Of a stretch of 64,000 bases of DNA, positions 40,147 to 50,105 are shown one piece after another. Every line of letters starts with the position of its first letter. Within the stretch, counting starts at the first letter, position 1. Where the stretch lies: assembly GCA_947593655.1 (NCBI GenBank), contig CANQDS010000002.1:19151-83150 (forward strand), written 5' to 3'. The notes beneath the pieces were generated by a model. That model saw only the letters and a program-made list of their open reading frames with translations. It had not been told where the DNA came from and did not search any database. Source of the stretch: an uncultured Lachnospiraceae bacterium (GTDB taxonomy: Bacteria; Bacillota; Clostridia; Lachnospirales; Lachnospiraceae). Both the position numbers and the translations under genes were made by a program.

Positions 40147-41079
40147 ATGCAAAATACTATAACAATCCTGCGAGGTAAACCAATGTCTGTCTTGATCGAT
40201 CTTCGTGATGACCGTTCGGAGAGGGTGCAGTATGATGACGGGGGATATCCGATCTACATACGCCGCGGTATTCTCTCTCTTTATCCTGACTACGCGGCTC
40301 CCATCCACTGGCATGACGATATCGAGTTCATTGCCGTTCTGGATGGAGAGATGGACTATAATGTAAACGGGGCGATCACCACGCTGCGAAAGGGCGACGG
40401 GATTTTTGTGAATTCCCGGCAGCTGCATTTCGGATTTTCTGATACCAGAACGGAGTGCGCTTTTATCTGCATCCTGCTTCATCCCCTGCTTCTCTGCTCA
40501 ACTCCCGGCTATGAGTGGGATTTTATCCTGCCGGTCATCCGAAGCACTACGCCGTATGTCTTCCTGAACCCGGACAACGGGTGGCAGCGGGATATTTTGC
40601 GGGAAATTTATGAAATTGATCAATGCAGGGGGCAAAAAACTACCCCTTTAAAGGTGCAGTCATCGTTTTCCAAAATATGGTCCCTGCTCTATGAAAATAT
40701 CCTCTATGAAAATCCTGTCGCATACGAAAGAAGCGCCGACCTGACTGCTATCCGGAATATGGTCGGATTTATCCAGAAAAACTACACGCAGAAAATCTCA
40801 CTTCAGGATATCGCTCTGTCCGGAGCGGTGGGGCAGAGTAAGTGCTGCAAGCTGTTCGCGAGATTTTTTGACCTTACGCCAAATACCTATCTCAATCGCT
40901 ACCGTCTGGGAAAAGGCTTGGAGCTTCTGCGGCAAAGCGACCGAACCGTTACGGACATTGCACTTTCCGTCGGGTTTGGAAGCGCCAGTTACTTTACGGA
41001 GATCTTCCATAAATTTTACGGAACAAGCCCCACGGAGTATCGAAGACAATATCTTTTTTTAGATTATGATGCGATATGA
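40147..41079 (+). CDS. AraC family transcriptional regulator (cupin + HTH); start may be 40183
   Basis: IHWHDDIEFIAVLDGEMDYNVNG; C-terminal IALSVGFGSASYFTEIFHKFYGTSPTEYRRQ. Confidence 0.93.
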   Translation: MQNTITILRGKPMSVLIDLRDDRSERVQYDDGGYPIYIRRGILSLYPDYAAPIHWHDDIEFIAVLDGEMDYNVNGAITTLRKGDGIFVNSRQLHFGFSDTRTECAFICILLHPLLLCSTPGYEWDFILPVIRSTTPYVFLNPDNGWQRDILREIYEIDQCRGQKTTPLKVQSSFSKIWSLLYENILYENPVAYERSADLTAIRNMVGFIQKNYTQKISLQDIALSGAVGQSKCCKLFARFFDLTPNTYLNRYRLGKGLELLRQSDRTVTDIALSVGFGSASYFTEIFHKFYGTSPTEYRRQYLFLDYDAI

Positions 41080-41092
41080 TGGGAGGAATACG

Positions 41093-42904
41093 ATGGAAAA
41101 GAAAGAAACCGCAGATAAATTTCATATGCTGTGGCATTTCATGCGGGGAAGCAGACATTTGTTCTTAATTGGTATCCTGTCCACCGTTGCCGTAACGCTT
41201 CTTGATATGCTGTCCCCTCAGATCATGCGCGCTTCCATCGACAGCGTGCTTGGCAATTCCGCGCTTCCTCCAACCACGGCAAAGCTGCTGGAAACCATAG
41301 GCGGACGGGAATATCTGCGGGCGCATTTGTGGTGCCCCGCGCTTGCAGTTCTTGCAATAGCAGGCATTGCGGCTGTGTTCCGGTATATTGCGGCCGTATC
41401 GAACGCACAAGCGGCGGAAACTCTTGTTAAAACAATGCGCGACGACTTGTTCGGGCACATTCAGCATCTGCCGTTTTCGTGGCATATGAAAAATCAGACG
41501 GGCGATATGATCCAGCGGTGTACTTCTGATGTGGATACGACAAAGCAATTTATCAGCGAGCAGCTTGTGAATGTTTTTCATATCGTCCTGCTTTTGGTTC
41601 TATCGCTTGCGTTTATGTTTTCCATGAATGGAAAGCTTGCAATGGTGGCTGTTGTTACGTTTCCTGTTATCATTGCTTTTTCGGCAGTATTCCACAGCCG
41701 GATCGGGCGTTTATTTACCATATGCGACGAAAACGAGGGCGTGCTGTCAACGCTGGCGCAGGAAAACCTGACCGGAGTACGCGTTGTGCGCGCTTTCGGA
41801 CGCGAAGCATATGAAAAAGACCGATTTGAAAAGCAGAACAACAAATACACGGATGCGTGGATGAAACTGTGTATGCTGCTTGCGAAATTCTGGGCGACGG
41901 GCGACGCGCTTTCGGGATTGCAGATCATGCTTATGGTAGTTCTCGGCTCGGTGCTCTGCGTAAACGGTTCGCTTTCTTCGGGCGAGCTGATCGCATTTAT
42001 ATCGTATAACTCCATGCTGGTATGGCCGGTGCGGAATCTGGGGCGTATGATTTCGGATATGAGTAAAACGGGCGTTTCATTGGAGCGTATCTATTACATC
42101 ATGTCATCGCCCGTCGAAGAGGACAAACCTGACGCGCTGACTCCGCCGCTTGACGGGGATATCCGTTTCGAACACGTCAGCTTCGGTTACGACAGTGCGT
42201 CGGTACTTCATGACGTCAGCTTTACCATACCCGGCCACACGACTTTCGGAATTTTAGGCGGCACGGGAAGCGGGAAAACGACACTGATGTATCTTCTTAA
42301 CCGTTTATATGATCTGCCGCCTGGACAGGGGAGCATTACCATAGGCGGAGTGCCGGTCGAAAAAATCAGGCTGGACTGGCTGCGTTCCCATATCGGCATG
42401 GTTCTGCAGGAGCCGTTTTTGTTCTCGCGCACGATCGGCGGGAATATCGGAATTACAAACGATGATTTACCGCAGAACGAGCTGCACCGCGCGGCGCGTA
42501 TCGCCTGTCTGGAGGATACGGTACTTGCTTTTGAAAAAGGCTATCACACGGTTGTCGGCGAGCGCGGCATTACGCTTTCCGGAGGGCAGAAACAGCGCGT
42601 GGCGATTGCCCGTATGCTTACGCAGAAGTCGCCGGTTATGGTGTTTGACGATTCGCTGTCGGCGGTCGATAACGAAACGGATGCAAAAATACGCGAGGGA
42701 CTGCGTAAAGGACTCGGAGATGCTACCGTTGTGCTGATCTCTCACCGTATCACAACGCTGATGCACGCTGACAGGATCCTGGTTCTCGATAAGGGGCGGG
42801 TATCGCAGATGGGTACTCATGACGAACTGGTATCCGTTCCGGGTATTTACCGCGATATTTATAACCTGCAGCTAAAAAACGAAAGGGAGGCGGATCCATC
42901 ATGA
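41093..42904 (+). CDS. ABC transporter ATP-binding/permease protein, first half of a pair
   Basis: LGGTGSGKTTLMYLL; TLSGGQKQRVAIARML; VFDDSLSAVD; six-TM N-terminus. Confidence 0.95.
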   Translation: MEKKETADKFHMLWHFMRGSRHLFLIGILSTVAVTLLDMLSPQIMRASIDSVLGNSALPPTTAKLLETIGGREYLRAHLWCPALAVLAIAGIAAVFRYIAAVSNAQAAETLVKTMRDDLFGHIQHLPFSWHMKNQTGDMIQRCTSDVDTTKQFISEQLVNVFHIVLLLVLSLAFMFSMNGKLAMVAVVTFPVIIAFSAVFHSRIGRLFTICDENEGVLSTLAQENLTGVRVVRAFGREAYEKDRFEKQNNKYTDAWMKLCMLLAKFWATGDALSGLQIMLMVVLGSVLCVNGSLSSGELIAFISYNSMLVWPVRNLGRMISDMSKTGVSLERIYYIMSSPVEEDKPDALTPPLDGDIRFEHVSFGYDSASVLHDVSFTIPGHTTFGILGGTGSGKTTLMYLLNRLYDLPPGQGSITIGGVPVEKIRLDWLRSHIGMVLQEPFLFSRTIGGNIGITNDDLPQNELHRAARIACLEDTVLAFEKGYHTVVGERGITLSGGQKQRVAIARMLTQKSPVMVFDDSLSAVDNETDAKIREGLRKGLGDATVVLISHRITTLMHADRILVLDKGRVSQMGTHDELVSVPGIYRDIYNLQLKNEREADPS

Positions 42905-44739
42905 ATCACAGCGAGGAACATCTTCATCTGCCGTTCTTCGGCCTGGGCGAGCTTTGGAAATATATACGCCCGTACCGTGCCATCTTTTTCTCCATGCTTC
43001 TGCTCGGACTGATCGGCACGGCAGGCGATGTCATACTGCCGCTGTTTCAGCAGTATGCGATCGACCATTTTGTCGCGGCGCGTACGCTTCGCGGGCTGAC
43101 GCCTTTTCTATGCGCCTATGCCGGAGTCCTGGCGCTGCAGGTATTGCTGAATGCCATCTCTTCCTATCAGGCGTGCCAGATTGAGATGTATGTCGGACGC
43201 GATCTCAAACGCGCCAGCTTTAATCATCTGCAAACGCTGTCGCTGTCGTATTTCAATACAAACAGCGTCGGATATATCCACGCGAGAGTGATGAGCGATA
43301 CCGACCGGCTCGGCTCTCTTGCCGCGTGGAACAGCATTGATTGTATATGGCACGGAACGTATGTCGTCGGCGCGGTCATCGCTATGCTTGCGATCAATTG
43401 GCGCCTTGCGCTCTGGGTGATTTTGTTAGCGCCGCTGGTAGCGCTGTTTTCCGTGTATTTTCAAGGAAAGCTGCTCCTGTTAAACCGTCGTATCCGCGAA
43501 ATAAACTCGCAGATTACCGCCAACTTCAACGAAGGCATAACGGGCGCGAAAACTGCCAAAACACTTGTGATCGAGGATAAAATGCAAATTGATTTTGAAA
43601 ATACCTCGCAGGATATGCGCCTTACCTCCGTACATGCCGCCCGCTATAAAGCGATGTTTTCCGCGCTGATCAGTTTGTCGGCATCTATGGCGCTGTCGGC
43701 GGTATTGTGGCGCGGCGGGATCATAACGCTTGACGGCGTTATGACAATAGGCGTTCTGTCGGTATTCATGTCGTATGCCCAGGGACTGATCGAACCGATA
43801 CGCTGGCTTGTAAACGCCATGTCCGACCTTGTGACTGTGCAGGTGAATATCGAGCGCTTCACACGTTTAATGCGCACGCGCCCCGACGTGTGCGACAGCG
43901 AAGAAGTAACGAAACGCTACGGCGACTGCTTTACGGCAAAACGCGAAAACTGGGAGCCGCTCCACGGCGATGTGGAATTTGACCATGTGACATTCCGCTA
44001 CCCCGACGGAAACGAAACGGTTTTAAAGGATTTCTGCTTATCTGTGCCGCAGGGAACCACCGTCGCGATTGTCGGGGAAACGGGAGCGGGCAAATCGACG
44101 CTTGTAAACCTCGTCTGCCGCTTTTTTGAACCCACCGGCGGCAGAGTGCTGATCGACGGGCGCGACGTCCGCGAACGGTCGCAGCTATGGCTTCACAGCC
44201 ATATCGGCTATGTGCTTCAGACACCGCATCTGTTTTCCGGCACGATCCTGGAAAATCTGCGCTACGGCAATCCGAACGCGACAATGGAGGAAATCGAAAA
44301 CGCGGTAAAAAGCGTTCACGCGGACGAGATCATAAAACGAATGGAAAAAGGATATGACAGCGACGTGGGAGAGGAGGGCGATCTGCTCTCAACAGGCGAA
44401 AAACAGCTGATCAGCTTTGCGCGCGCCATTCTCGCAGATCCGCGCATTTTTGTACTTGACGAGGCAACCTCTTCGATTGACACCATGACCGAAAAATATA
44501 TCCAGGAAGCGATCGAAACACTGATGACGGGACGAACCTCGTTTGTGATCGCCCACCGCCTGTCCACGATACGGCGCGCTGACATGATTCTCGTGGTAAA
44601 GGACGGCGCGATCATCGAGCGCGGCACCCACGAGGAATTGCTTGCCAAACACGGCTATTATTACAATCTGTACATGCGCCAGTACGAGGAAGAATTAGGA
44701 AGAGGTCAGGCCGAAAAAATCTGCTTGCAGGAGTTATAA
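42901..44739 (+). CDS. ABC transporter ATP-binding/permease protein, second half of a pair
   Basis: VGETGAGKSTLVNLV; LLSTGEKQLISFARAIL; VLDEATSSID; ATGA overlap with upstream gene. Confidence 0.95.
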   Translation: MNHSEEHLHLPFFGLGELWKYIRPYRAIFFSMLLLGLIGTAGDVILPLFQQYAIDHFVAARTLRGLTPFLCAYAGVLALQVLLNAISSYQACQIEMYVGRDLKRASFNHLQTLSLSYFNTNSVGYIHARVMSDTDRLGSLAAWNSIDCIWHGTYVVGAVIAMLAINWRLALWVILLAPLVALFSVYFQGKLLLLNRRIREINSQITANFNEGITGAKTAKTLVIEDKMQIDFENTSQDMRLTSVHAARYKAMFSALISLSASMALSAVLWRGGIITLDGVMTIGVLSVFMSYAQGLIEPIRWLVNAMSDLVTVQVNIERFTRLMRTRPDVCDSEEVTKRYGDCFTAKRENWEPLHGDVEFDHVTFRYPDGNETVLKDFCLSVPQGTTVAIVGETGAGKSTLVNLVCRFFEPTGGRVLIDGRDVRERSQLWLHSHIGYVLQTPHLFSGTILENLRYGNPNATMEEIENAVKSVHADEIIKRMEKGYDSDVGEEGDLLSTGEKQLISFARAILADPRIFVLDEATSSIDTMTEKYIQEAIETLMTGRTSFVIAHRLSTIRRADMILVVKDGAIIERGTHEELLAKHGYYYNLYMRQYEEELGRGQAEKICLQEL

Positions 44740-44843
44740 ATGGATGCTATTCTATTCATGGAATGGATTTAATTTAAAAAATTCAAAAAAACAGGAATAA
44801 AAAATAATATGTCAATCACAATGTTTAAAAAGGAGATGGCTGT

Positions 44844-45047
44844 ATGATAGCAATGCAAGGATATTATAACGGAACGGTCTGCATTCCGGAAGAAGGTGAA
44901 AAATTGAAATTAAATCAAAAGGTCATTATTACTGCGCTGGATGAAATTATTGTACCTAAAATGCGCAGACTGGGAACCCTGGAAGGAAAAGGAACAGTTT
45001 CTTTTTCTGAAGACTGGGAGTTGAGCGATGAGGAAATGATAAAATGA
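44844..45047 (+). CDS. Putative antitoxin of type II toxin-antitoxin pair
   Basis: 67 aa; overlaps start of PIN-domain gene (45044-45047). Confidence 0.75.
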   Translation: MIAMQGYYNGTVCIPEEGEKLKLNQKVIITALDEIIVPKMRRLGTLEGKGTVSFSEDWELSDEEMIK

Positions 45048-45442
45048 AACTGTTAGTTGACACACATTATTTACTGTGGATGTTTATGGATACTGCTAAA
45101 ATTCCAGATAAAGTAAAAACAGTTCTTACATCTTCTAAAAATGAAATATATTATAGTCAAGTAAGTTTGTGGGAAATATCCATTAAGTATTCAATAGGTA
45201 AATTATGCTTAGATGGGATTACTCCGGAAGAACTTTATACTGAAATTGAAAATAGTTTTTTAATATGTAAAATGTTAGAGAACCAAAATCTGATTTCCTC
45301 TTATCGTCTGCCAAGAGAACATAAGGATCCTTTTGATCGCATGATCATCTGGCAGGCAATATCAGAAAATATAACGCTTTTATCGGTAGATTCCAAAATG
45401 AATCATTATGTTGAATATGGATTAAAATTGTTTGAATATTAA
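45044..45442 (+). CDS. PIN-domain toxin (VapC-like)
   Basis: MKLLVDTHYLLWMFMD; SQVSLWEISIKYSIGKL; EHKDPFDRMIIWQAI; LLSVDSK. Confidence 0.9.
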   Translation: MKLLVDTHYLLWMFMDTAKIPDKVKTVLTSSKNEIYYSQVSLWEISIKYSIGKLCLDGITPEELYTEIENSFLICKMLENQNLISSYRLPREHKDPFDRMIIWQAISENITLLSVDSKMNHYVEYGLKLFEY

Positions 45443-45447
45443 CTTTT

Positions 45448-45522
45448 CTGTGAATTAGGAAGAGGATCCTAACGCGGCAAAAAGCCGCGCCGGATCCTCT
45501 TGAAAACACAAGGTTTTCACAG
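45448..45522. repeat. Multi-stem inverted-repeat/terminator structure
   Basis: CTGTGAA/TTCACAG closing arms; AAGAGGATCC..CGCGGC-AAAAA-GCCGCG..GGATCCTCTT; TGAAAAC-ACAAG-GTTTTCA. Confidence 0.75.
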
Positions 45523-45551
45523 TTTCTGTTTTACAACACCCGCGGTGCCGA

Positions 45552-45758
45552 TCAGTCGTCAACGGAAGAACGGATCCTGCCGAAGAAACTGATCAGATAC
45601 AATCCGCTCAAACCGACGATCGCATAGACGATCCGGGAAAGCCATGACATTTCCCCAAAAATAAATTCTACCGGATCAAACCGGAAAAAGCCGATCAGGC
45701 CCCATGCGATGCATCCGATGATTGCCAAAGCAAGAAGCGTGTTATCTAACCATTTCAT
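45552..45758 (-). CDS. DUF378-type small membrane protein
   Basis: DNTLLALAIIGCIAWGLIGFFRFDPVEFIFG...SRIVYAIVGLSGLYLI. Confidence 0.85.
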   Translation of the reverse strand: MKWLDNTLLALAIIGCIAWGLIGFFRFDPVEFIFGEMSWLSRIVYAIVGLSGLYLISFFGRIRSSVDD

Positions 45759-45879
45759 CTGTTTTTACCTCCTGTTGTTGCTATTATCTATCAAAATAAA
45801 AAAAATATGCATAAATCATTGATATGATTTGTATTTTCGTTAAAAAATATGATATGATATTCAGATGAGGTGAAGCAAT

Positions 45880-47271
45880 TTGGCAAAAAATCAAAATATC
45901 ATCAAATACAAAAAACCCTTAAACCTGAATATCGGGCTGATGATCTTCCTGATCGTCATTATTTATGTCATTTTTAATATTTTTGAATATCTGACTTCCA
46001 GCCCGGTTTCCGAGTACGAAGTCCAGCAGGGGACGATCGCTTCGAACCATGTGTATCAGGGGCTGATCCTGCGCGAGGAGGAAGTCCTCTGCACCGAACA
46101 GGGCGGCTACATCAATTATTATGTCAAAGGCGGCTCGAAAGTCTCCTCCAGCGACGTGGTTTATTCCATCGACACGGAAGGGAACTTAGCGGACGAGATC
46201 ACGACCGCGGGGCAGGACGGATCGCAGCTCGGGGAGGAAGCGCTTTCGCAGATTTCCGAACAGGTGGACGCTTTTACCAATTCCTACCGGGCGGATCAGT
46301 TTTCCTATGTTTCGACGTTTAAAAACGATCTGGACTCCGAACTGGGGCAGATCTTAAACACAAACGCGTTAAACAGCTTAAGCGACCAGATCTCGACGGC
46401 GGAAGCCAACAATACGTTTTACCGTGTCGCGGCGGGAACGGCCGGGCTGATCGCCTATTATACGGACGGATACGAGAATGTCACGGTCAGCAGCTTCACG
46501 CCGGAACTGCTGGAAACCGCGGATTACCGGAAAACCAGTCTGGATACGAACCAGCAGGTCAATCCGCAGGATCCGGTCTGCAAACTGATCAAAAGCGAGG
46601 ACTGGAACATTATTCTGGAAATTCCGGAAGATCTCGCAGAATCTTTAAGCGAAGGCAGCAGCATCCGGATCCGGTTCTGCAAGGACGGTTTTACCACGAC
46701 GGCCAATTATTCCATCATGAAAAAATCCGGGAATTTTTACCTGTGCCTGGCCTTAAGAACTGCGATGATCCGCTATTTTAACGACCGTTTTGTGAACATC
46801 GAACTTGTCTTAAACGACGAATACGGGCTGAAAATCCCCAAATCGGCGATTACGTCCAAAGAATTTTACACCGTTCCCAAGGAGTATTTCACGCAGGGCG
46901 GGGATTCCGGCGGCCGCGGGCTTCTGATCGAGCAGAGCGGCGAGGACAAAACGGGCGCGCTTTTCGTGCAGCCGACCATTTACTATGAATCGGAAACCGC
47001 CTATTACATCGACGATGAGGACGTCCACGCGGGAGATCAGGTGCTAAAAGGCGATTCCTCGCAGAAATATACGATCGGGACGGATGTGGATTCCCTGGTC
47101 GGGGTTTACAACATCAACAAAGGATACGCCGTTTTCAAGCAGATCAACATCACTTATGAAAACGAAGAATATGCGATCGTCGAACCGAAGACGGCTTACG
47201 GGATTTCGCTCTACGATCACATTGCGTTAGACGGGAGCCGCCTGAAGGAAAATGATCTGGTAGTAAAATAA
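45880..47271 (+). CDS. HlyD-like / membrane-fusion-type membrane-anchored protein in sepF operon (TTG start)
   Basis: One N-terminal TM; VQQGTIASNHVYQGLILREEEVLCTEQGGYINYYVKGGSKVSSSDVVYSID. Confidence 0.75.
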   Translation: MAKNQNIIKYKKPLNLNIGLMIFLIVIIYVIFNIFEYLTSSPVSEYEVQQGTIASNHVYQGLILREEEVLCTEQGGYINYYVKGGSKVSSSDVVYSIDTEGNLADEITTAGQDGSQLGEEALSQISEQVDAFTNSYRADQFSYVSTFKNDLDSELGQILNTNALNSLSDQISTAEANNTFYRVAAGTAGLIAYYTDGYENVTVSSFTPELLETADYRKTSLDTNQQVNPQDPVCKLIKSEDWNIILEIPEDLAESLSEGSSIRIRFCKDGFTTTANYSIMKKSGNFYLCLALRTAMIRYFNDRFVNIELVLNDEYGLKIPKSAITSKEFYTVPKEYFTQGGDSGGRGLLIEQSGEDKTGALFVQPTIYYESETAYYIDDEDVHAGDQVLKGDSSQKYTIGTDVDSLVGVYNINKGYAVFKQINITYENEEYAIVEPKTAYGISLYDHIALDGSRLKENDLVVK

Positions 47272-47286
47272 AAAGGAGCAGACAGT

Positions 47287-47982
47287 ATGTTAAAAGAAAA
47301 TTTAGCGCAGGTGGAGCAGAATATCCGCGCTGCGTGCGAACGGGTCGGCCGCGCACGGGAGGAAGTCACCCTGATCGCGGTCAGCAAGACCAAACCGGTG
47401 GAAATGCTTCAGGAAATCTATTCCGAAGGCATCCGGGATTTCGGCGAGAACAAGGTTCAGGAACTGTGCGACAAAATGGAGATCCTGCCGGACGATATCC
47501 GCTGGCACATGATCGGACACCTGCAGACGAATAAAGTGAAATATATCGTCGGGCGCACGGAATTGATCCATTCGGTGGACAGCCTGCATCTGGCAGAGGA
47601 GATCCAGAAACAGGCCGTAAAAAAAGGCGTTTTCGTGCCGGTCCTCGTGGAAGTCAATATTGCACAGGAAGAAAGCAAATTCGGAACATCAAAGGAAGAG
47701 GCCGTCCAGCTGGTCCGCGGGATCGCCGGACTGGATCATCTGCAGGTCAAAGGCCTTATGACGATCGCGCCTTATACGGAAAACCCGGAAGACAACCGGT
47801 TGTATTTCCGGCAGATCCGCCAATTATCTGTTGACATCGGCAAACAAAACATAGATAATGTAAGTATGAATGTTCTGTCAATGGGGATGACCGGCGATTA
47901 CATGACCGCGATCGAAGAGGGAGCGACTATCGTGCGCGTCGGCACCGGGATTTTTGGCGAACGGAATTATAGCAAAGAATAA
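47287..47982 (+). CDS. yggS: YggS family PLP-binding protein
   Basis: LIAVSKTKPVEMLQEIY; GENKVQEL; WHMIGHLQTNKVKYI; LSMGMTGDY; VRVGTGIFGER. Confidence 0.95.
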   Translation: MLKENLAQVEQNIRAACERVGRAREEVTLIAVSKTKPVEMLQEIYSEGIRDFGENKVQELCDKMEILPDDIRWHMIGHLQTNKVKYIVGRTELIHSVDSLHLAEEIQKQAVKKGVFVPVLVEVNIAQEESKFGTSKEEAVQLVRGIAGLDHLQVKGLMTIAPYTENPEDNRLYFRQIRQLSVDIGKQNIDNVSMNVLSMGMTGDYMTAIEEGATIVRVGTGIFGERNYSKE

Positions 47983-47994
47983 AAGAGGTCTGTT

Positions 47995-48519
47995 ATGAGT
48001 CTTATGGATAAATTTTTAAACGTGATGCGTTTAAATGATGATGATGAGTATGAGTTTGATAATGACGATTATTTAGATGACGAGGTAGAAGAAGAGCCGA
48101 AGAAGAAGAAACGGAGCGGGTTCCGCTCCAAAGAGAAGGACAAGGAAGAAGCGCAGGAACCGGTCAGAGAGGCCGTAAAAGAGAAACCGGTGGTAAAAAC
48201 GACTCCGAAGATTACCCCGATTTCCAAATCAACCAGAAAGCAGCAGGGACAGGGTATGGAAGTTTGTGTTATTAAACCGTCTTCGTATGAAGACTCCAGA
48301 GAGATCACCGAAACATTGTTGAACGGCAGGACCGTGGTTTTGAATATGGAAGGGCTGGATATGGAGATCGCGCAGCGCATCATCGATTTCGCGTCGGGTT
48401 CCTGCTTCGCGATCAGCGGCAATCTCCAGAAGATTTCCAATTACATCTTTATCATGACCCCGCCGAATGTCGATATTTCCGGGGATTTCCAGAATATTCT
48501 GGATTCGTTCGGTATATGA
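47995..48519 (+). CDS. sepF: Cell division protein SepF
   Basis: SLMDKFLNVMRLNDDDEYE; EVCVIKPSSYEDSREITETLLNGRTVVLNMEGLDMEIAQRIIDFASG. Confidence 0.94.
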   Translation: MSLMDKFLNVMRLNDDDEYEFDNDDYLDDEVEEEPKKKKRSGFRSKEKDKEEAQEPVREAVKEKPVVKTTPKITPISKSTRKQQGQGMEVCVIKPSSYEDSREITETLLNGRTVVLNMEGLDMEIAQRIIDFASGSCFAISGNLQKISNYIFIMTPPNVDISGDFQNILDSFGI

Positions 48520-48520
48520 G

Positions 48521-49273
48521 ATGAACGAACGGGAATTATGCAGGAAGCGCCTCATCGACCTTTCCCGTCAGGCGGATTGGAAAGGGATTGTGACGTTCAG
48601 CGCGTTCCTGAATCTGGAAGAACAGAATATTTATCATAACACGATGGACGAGTTTTACACGAAAACCGCTTCCTTTGGCGGTTATGATGGTTCGGAGCGT
48701 CAGATGGCTGCATTTATCCCTGATGCTCTTTCTTATGACTGGAAATACCCGGTCGCGTGCCTGAAGATCTCTCCGCTTTACCCGAAATATGCCCAGGAAC
48801 TGACGCACCGGGACGTACTGGGTGCGCTCATGCATTTAGGGCTTGACCGCGGGAAATACGGCGATATCCTCCGGCAGGAATCTTATTTTCTGCTTTTCTG
48901 CGAAGAATCTGTCGCTTCGTTTCTGATGGGAGAGCTGACGCGGATCAGCCGCACCGAGGTAAAGGCGGAAGTTTTTGAAACAGACGCCGAGCTCCGGTTC
49001 GCGCCGGAGCTAGAGGAGCGCCCGGAGATCGTCGCATCCAACCGGATCGACTGCATCATCGCGAAAGCGTACCACTTGTCGCGCGCGCAGGCCGCGGAAT
49101 ATTTAAAAAGCGAAAAAGTTTTTTTAAACGGCAGAACCGTTACCGACTGCAATCAGTCCTGTGAATCCGGGACGGTCGTATCGGTCCGGGGGAAAGGCCG
49201 GTTCCGGTTTGAAACCGACGGCGCATCCAGCAAAAAGGGAAAGCTGCGCGTCCGGTTCCTGATGTACCGGTGA
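48521..49273 (+). CDS. ylmH: YlmH family RNA-binding (S4) protein
   Basis: FGGYDGSERQMAAFIPD; LTHRDVLGALMHLGLDRGKYGDI; S4 domain SRAQAAEYLKSEKVFLNGR. Confidence 0.92.
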   Translation: MNERELCRKRLIDLSRQADWKGIVTFSAFLNLEEQNIYHNTMDEFYTKTASFGGYDGSERQMAAFIPDALSYDWKYPVACLKISPLYPKYAQELTHRDVLGALMHLGLDRGKYGDILRQESYFLLFCEESVASFLMGELTRISRTEVKAEVFETDAELRFAPELEERPEIVASNRIDCIIAKAYHLSRAQAAEYLKSEKVFLNGRTVTDCNQSCESGTVVSVRGKGRFRFETDGASSKKGKLRVRFLMYR

Positions 49274-49399
49274 TTTTCTGATGATCAGGATTTTTCCTGC
49301 TAAGCGAAAAGGATTATCTTGATGCGATATTTTTTTGTATAAGAAGATTACCATATTTCAAAAAGATTTCCCGAATGAAAATAGGAGAGCAGCAGACAT

Positions 49400-49999
49400 A
49401 TGAAAGCAAAATCCAACAAAGAGATGGCGTGGAGCGTCATTTTTATCATCCAGCTTGCGGTGCTTGACCAGCTTACCAAATATCTGGCGGTTCTGTTCCT
49501 CAAAGGAAAAGAACCCTTTGTGCTGATCCGGGACGTACTGGAACTGCGGTATCTGGAAAACCAGAGCGCCGCTTTCGGCGTGGATCTGTTGTCCATATTG
49601 CAGAATCTCTTTCATTTTTCTTATTTTGAAGAGCATCCGGAAGCCTTTCTGAACTTTAAAATGGCTTTTTTCGTTCTTCTGACCTTGCTCGTGATCGCGT
49701 TTTTCCTCTGGATCTACCGGAGGATCCCGCATAACCGGCATTTCGGCTGGGCAAACGCGGTTGTGATCGTTTTCTGCGCGGGCGCGGTCGGAAACGGCAT
49801 CGACCGGCTGTTTTACCATTATGTGATCGATTTCATTTATTTTAAGCTGATTGATTTCCCGATCTTTAATGTTGCAGACATTTATGTCACGGTGTCTGTT
49901 TTCAGCCTGATCATTCTGTCGTTCTTCTATTATAAAGAAGCGGATTTCGAAGTTATATTTCCACCGAAAAAGAAGGCTTCCGGGAAAGATGAACGGTGA
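49400..49999 (+). CDS. lspA: Lipoprotein signal peptidase
   Basis: LDQLTKYLAV; LRYLENQSAAFG; AGAVGNGIDRLFYHYVIDFIYF..FPIFNVADIYVTV. Confidence 0.92.
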   Translation: MKAKSNKEMAWSVIFIIQLAVLDQLTKYLAVLFLKGKEPFVLIRDVLELRYLENQSAAFGVDLLSILQNLFHFSYFEEHPEAFLNFKMAFFVLLTLLVIAFFLWIYRRIPHNRHFGWANAVVIVFCAGAVGNGIDRLFYHYVIDFIYFKLIDFPIFNVADIYVTVSVFSLIILSFFYYKEADFEVIFPPKKKASGKDER

Positions 50000-50105
50000 T
50001 CAGTTTAAGATCTGGTAAGACTTTTGAGTGGTTCTTAAAAATAAAATGGTCGAATCAACAAGGCCCGCAGAATGACAAACTGATATTTTCGAGCCGGGAG
50101 GATGC

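Noticed and set aside
45813-45830. Small hairpin AAATCAT-TGAT-ATGATTT upstream of the HlyD-like gene
   Set aside because: Short and AT-rich, expected by chance in this composition.
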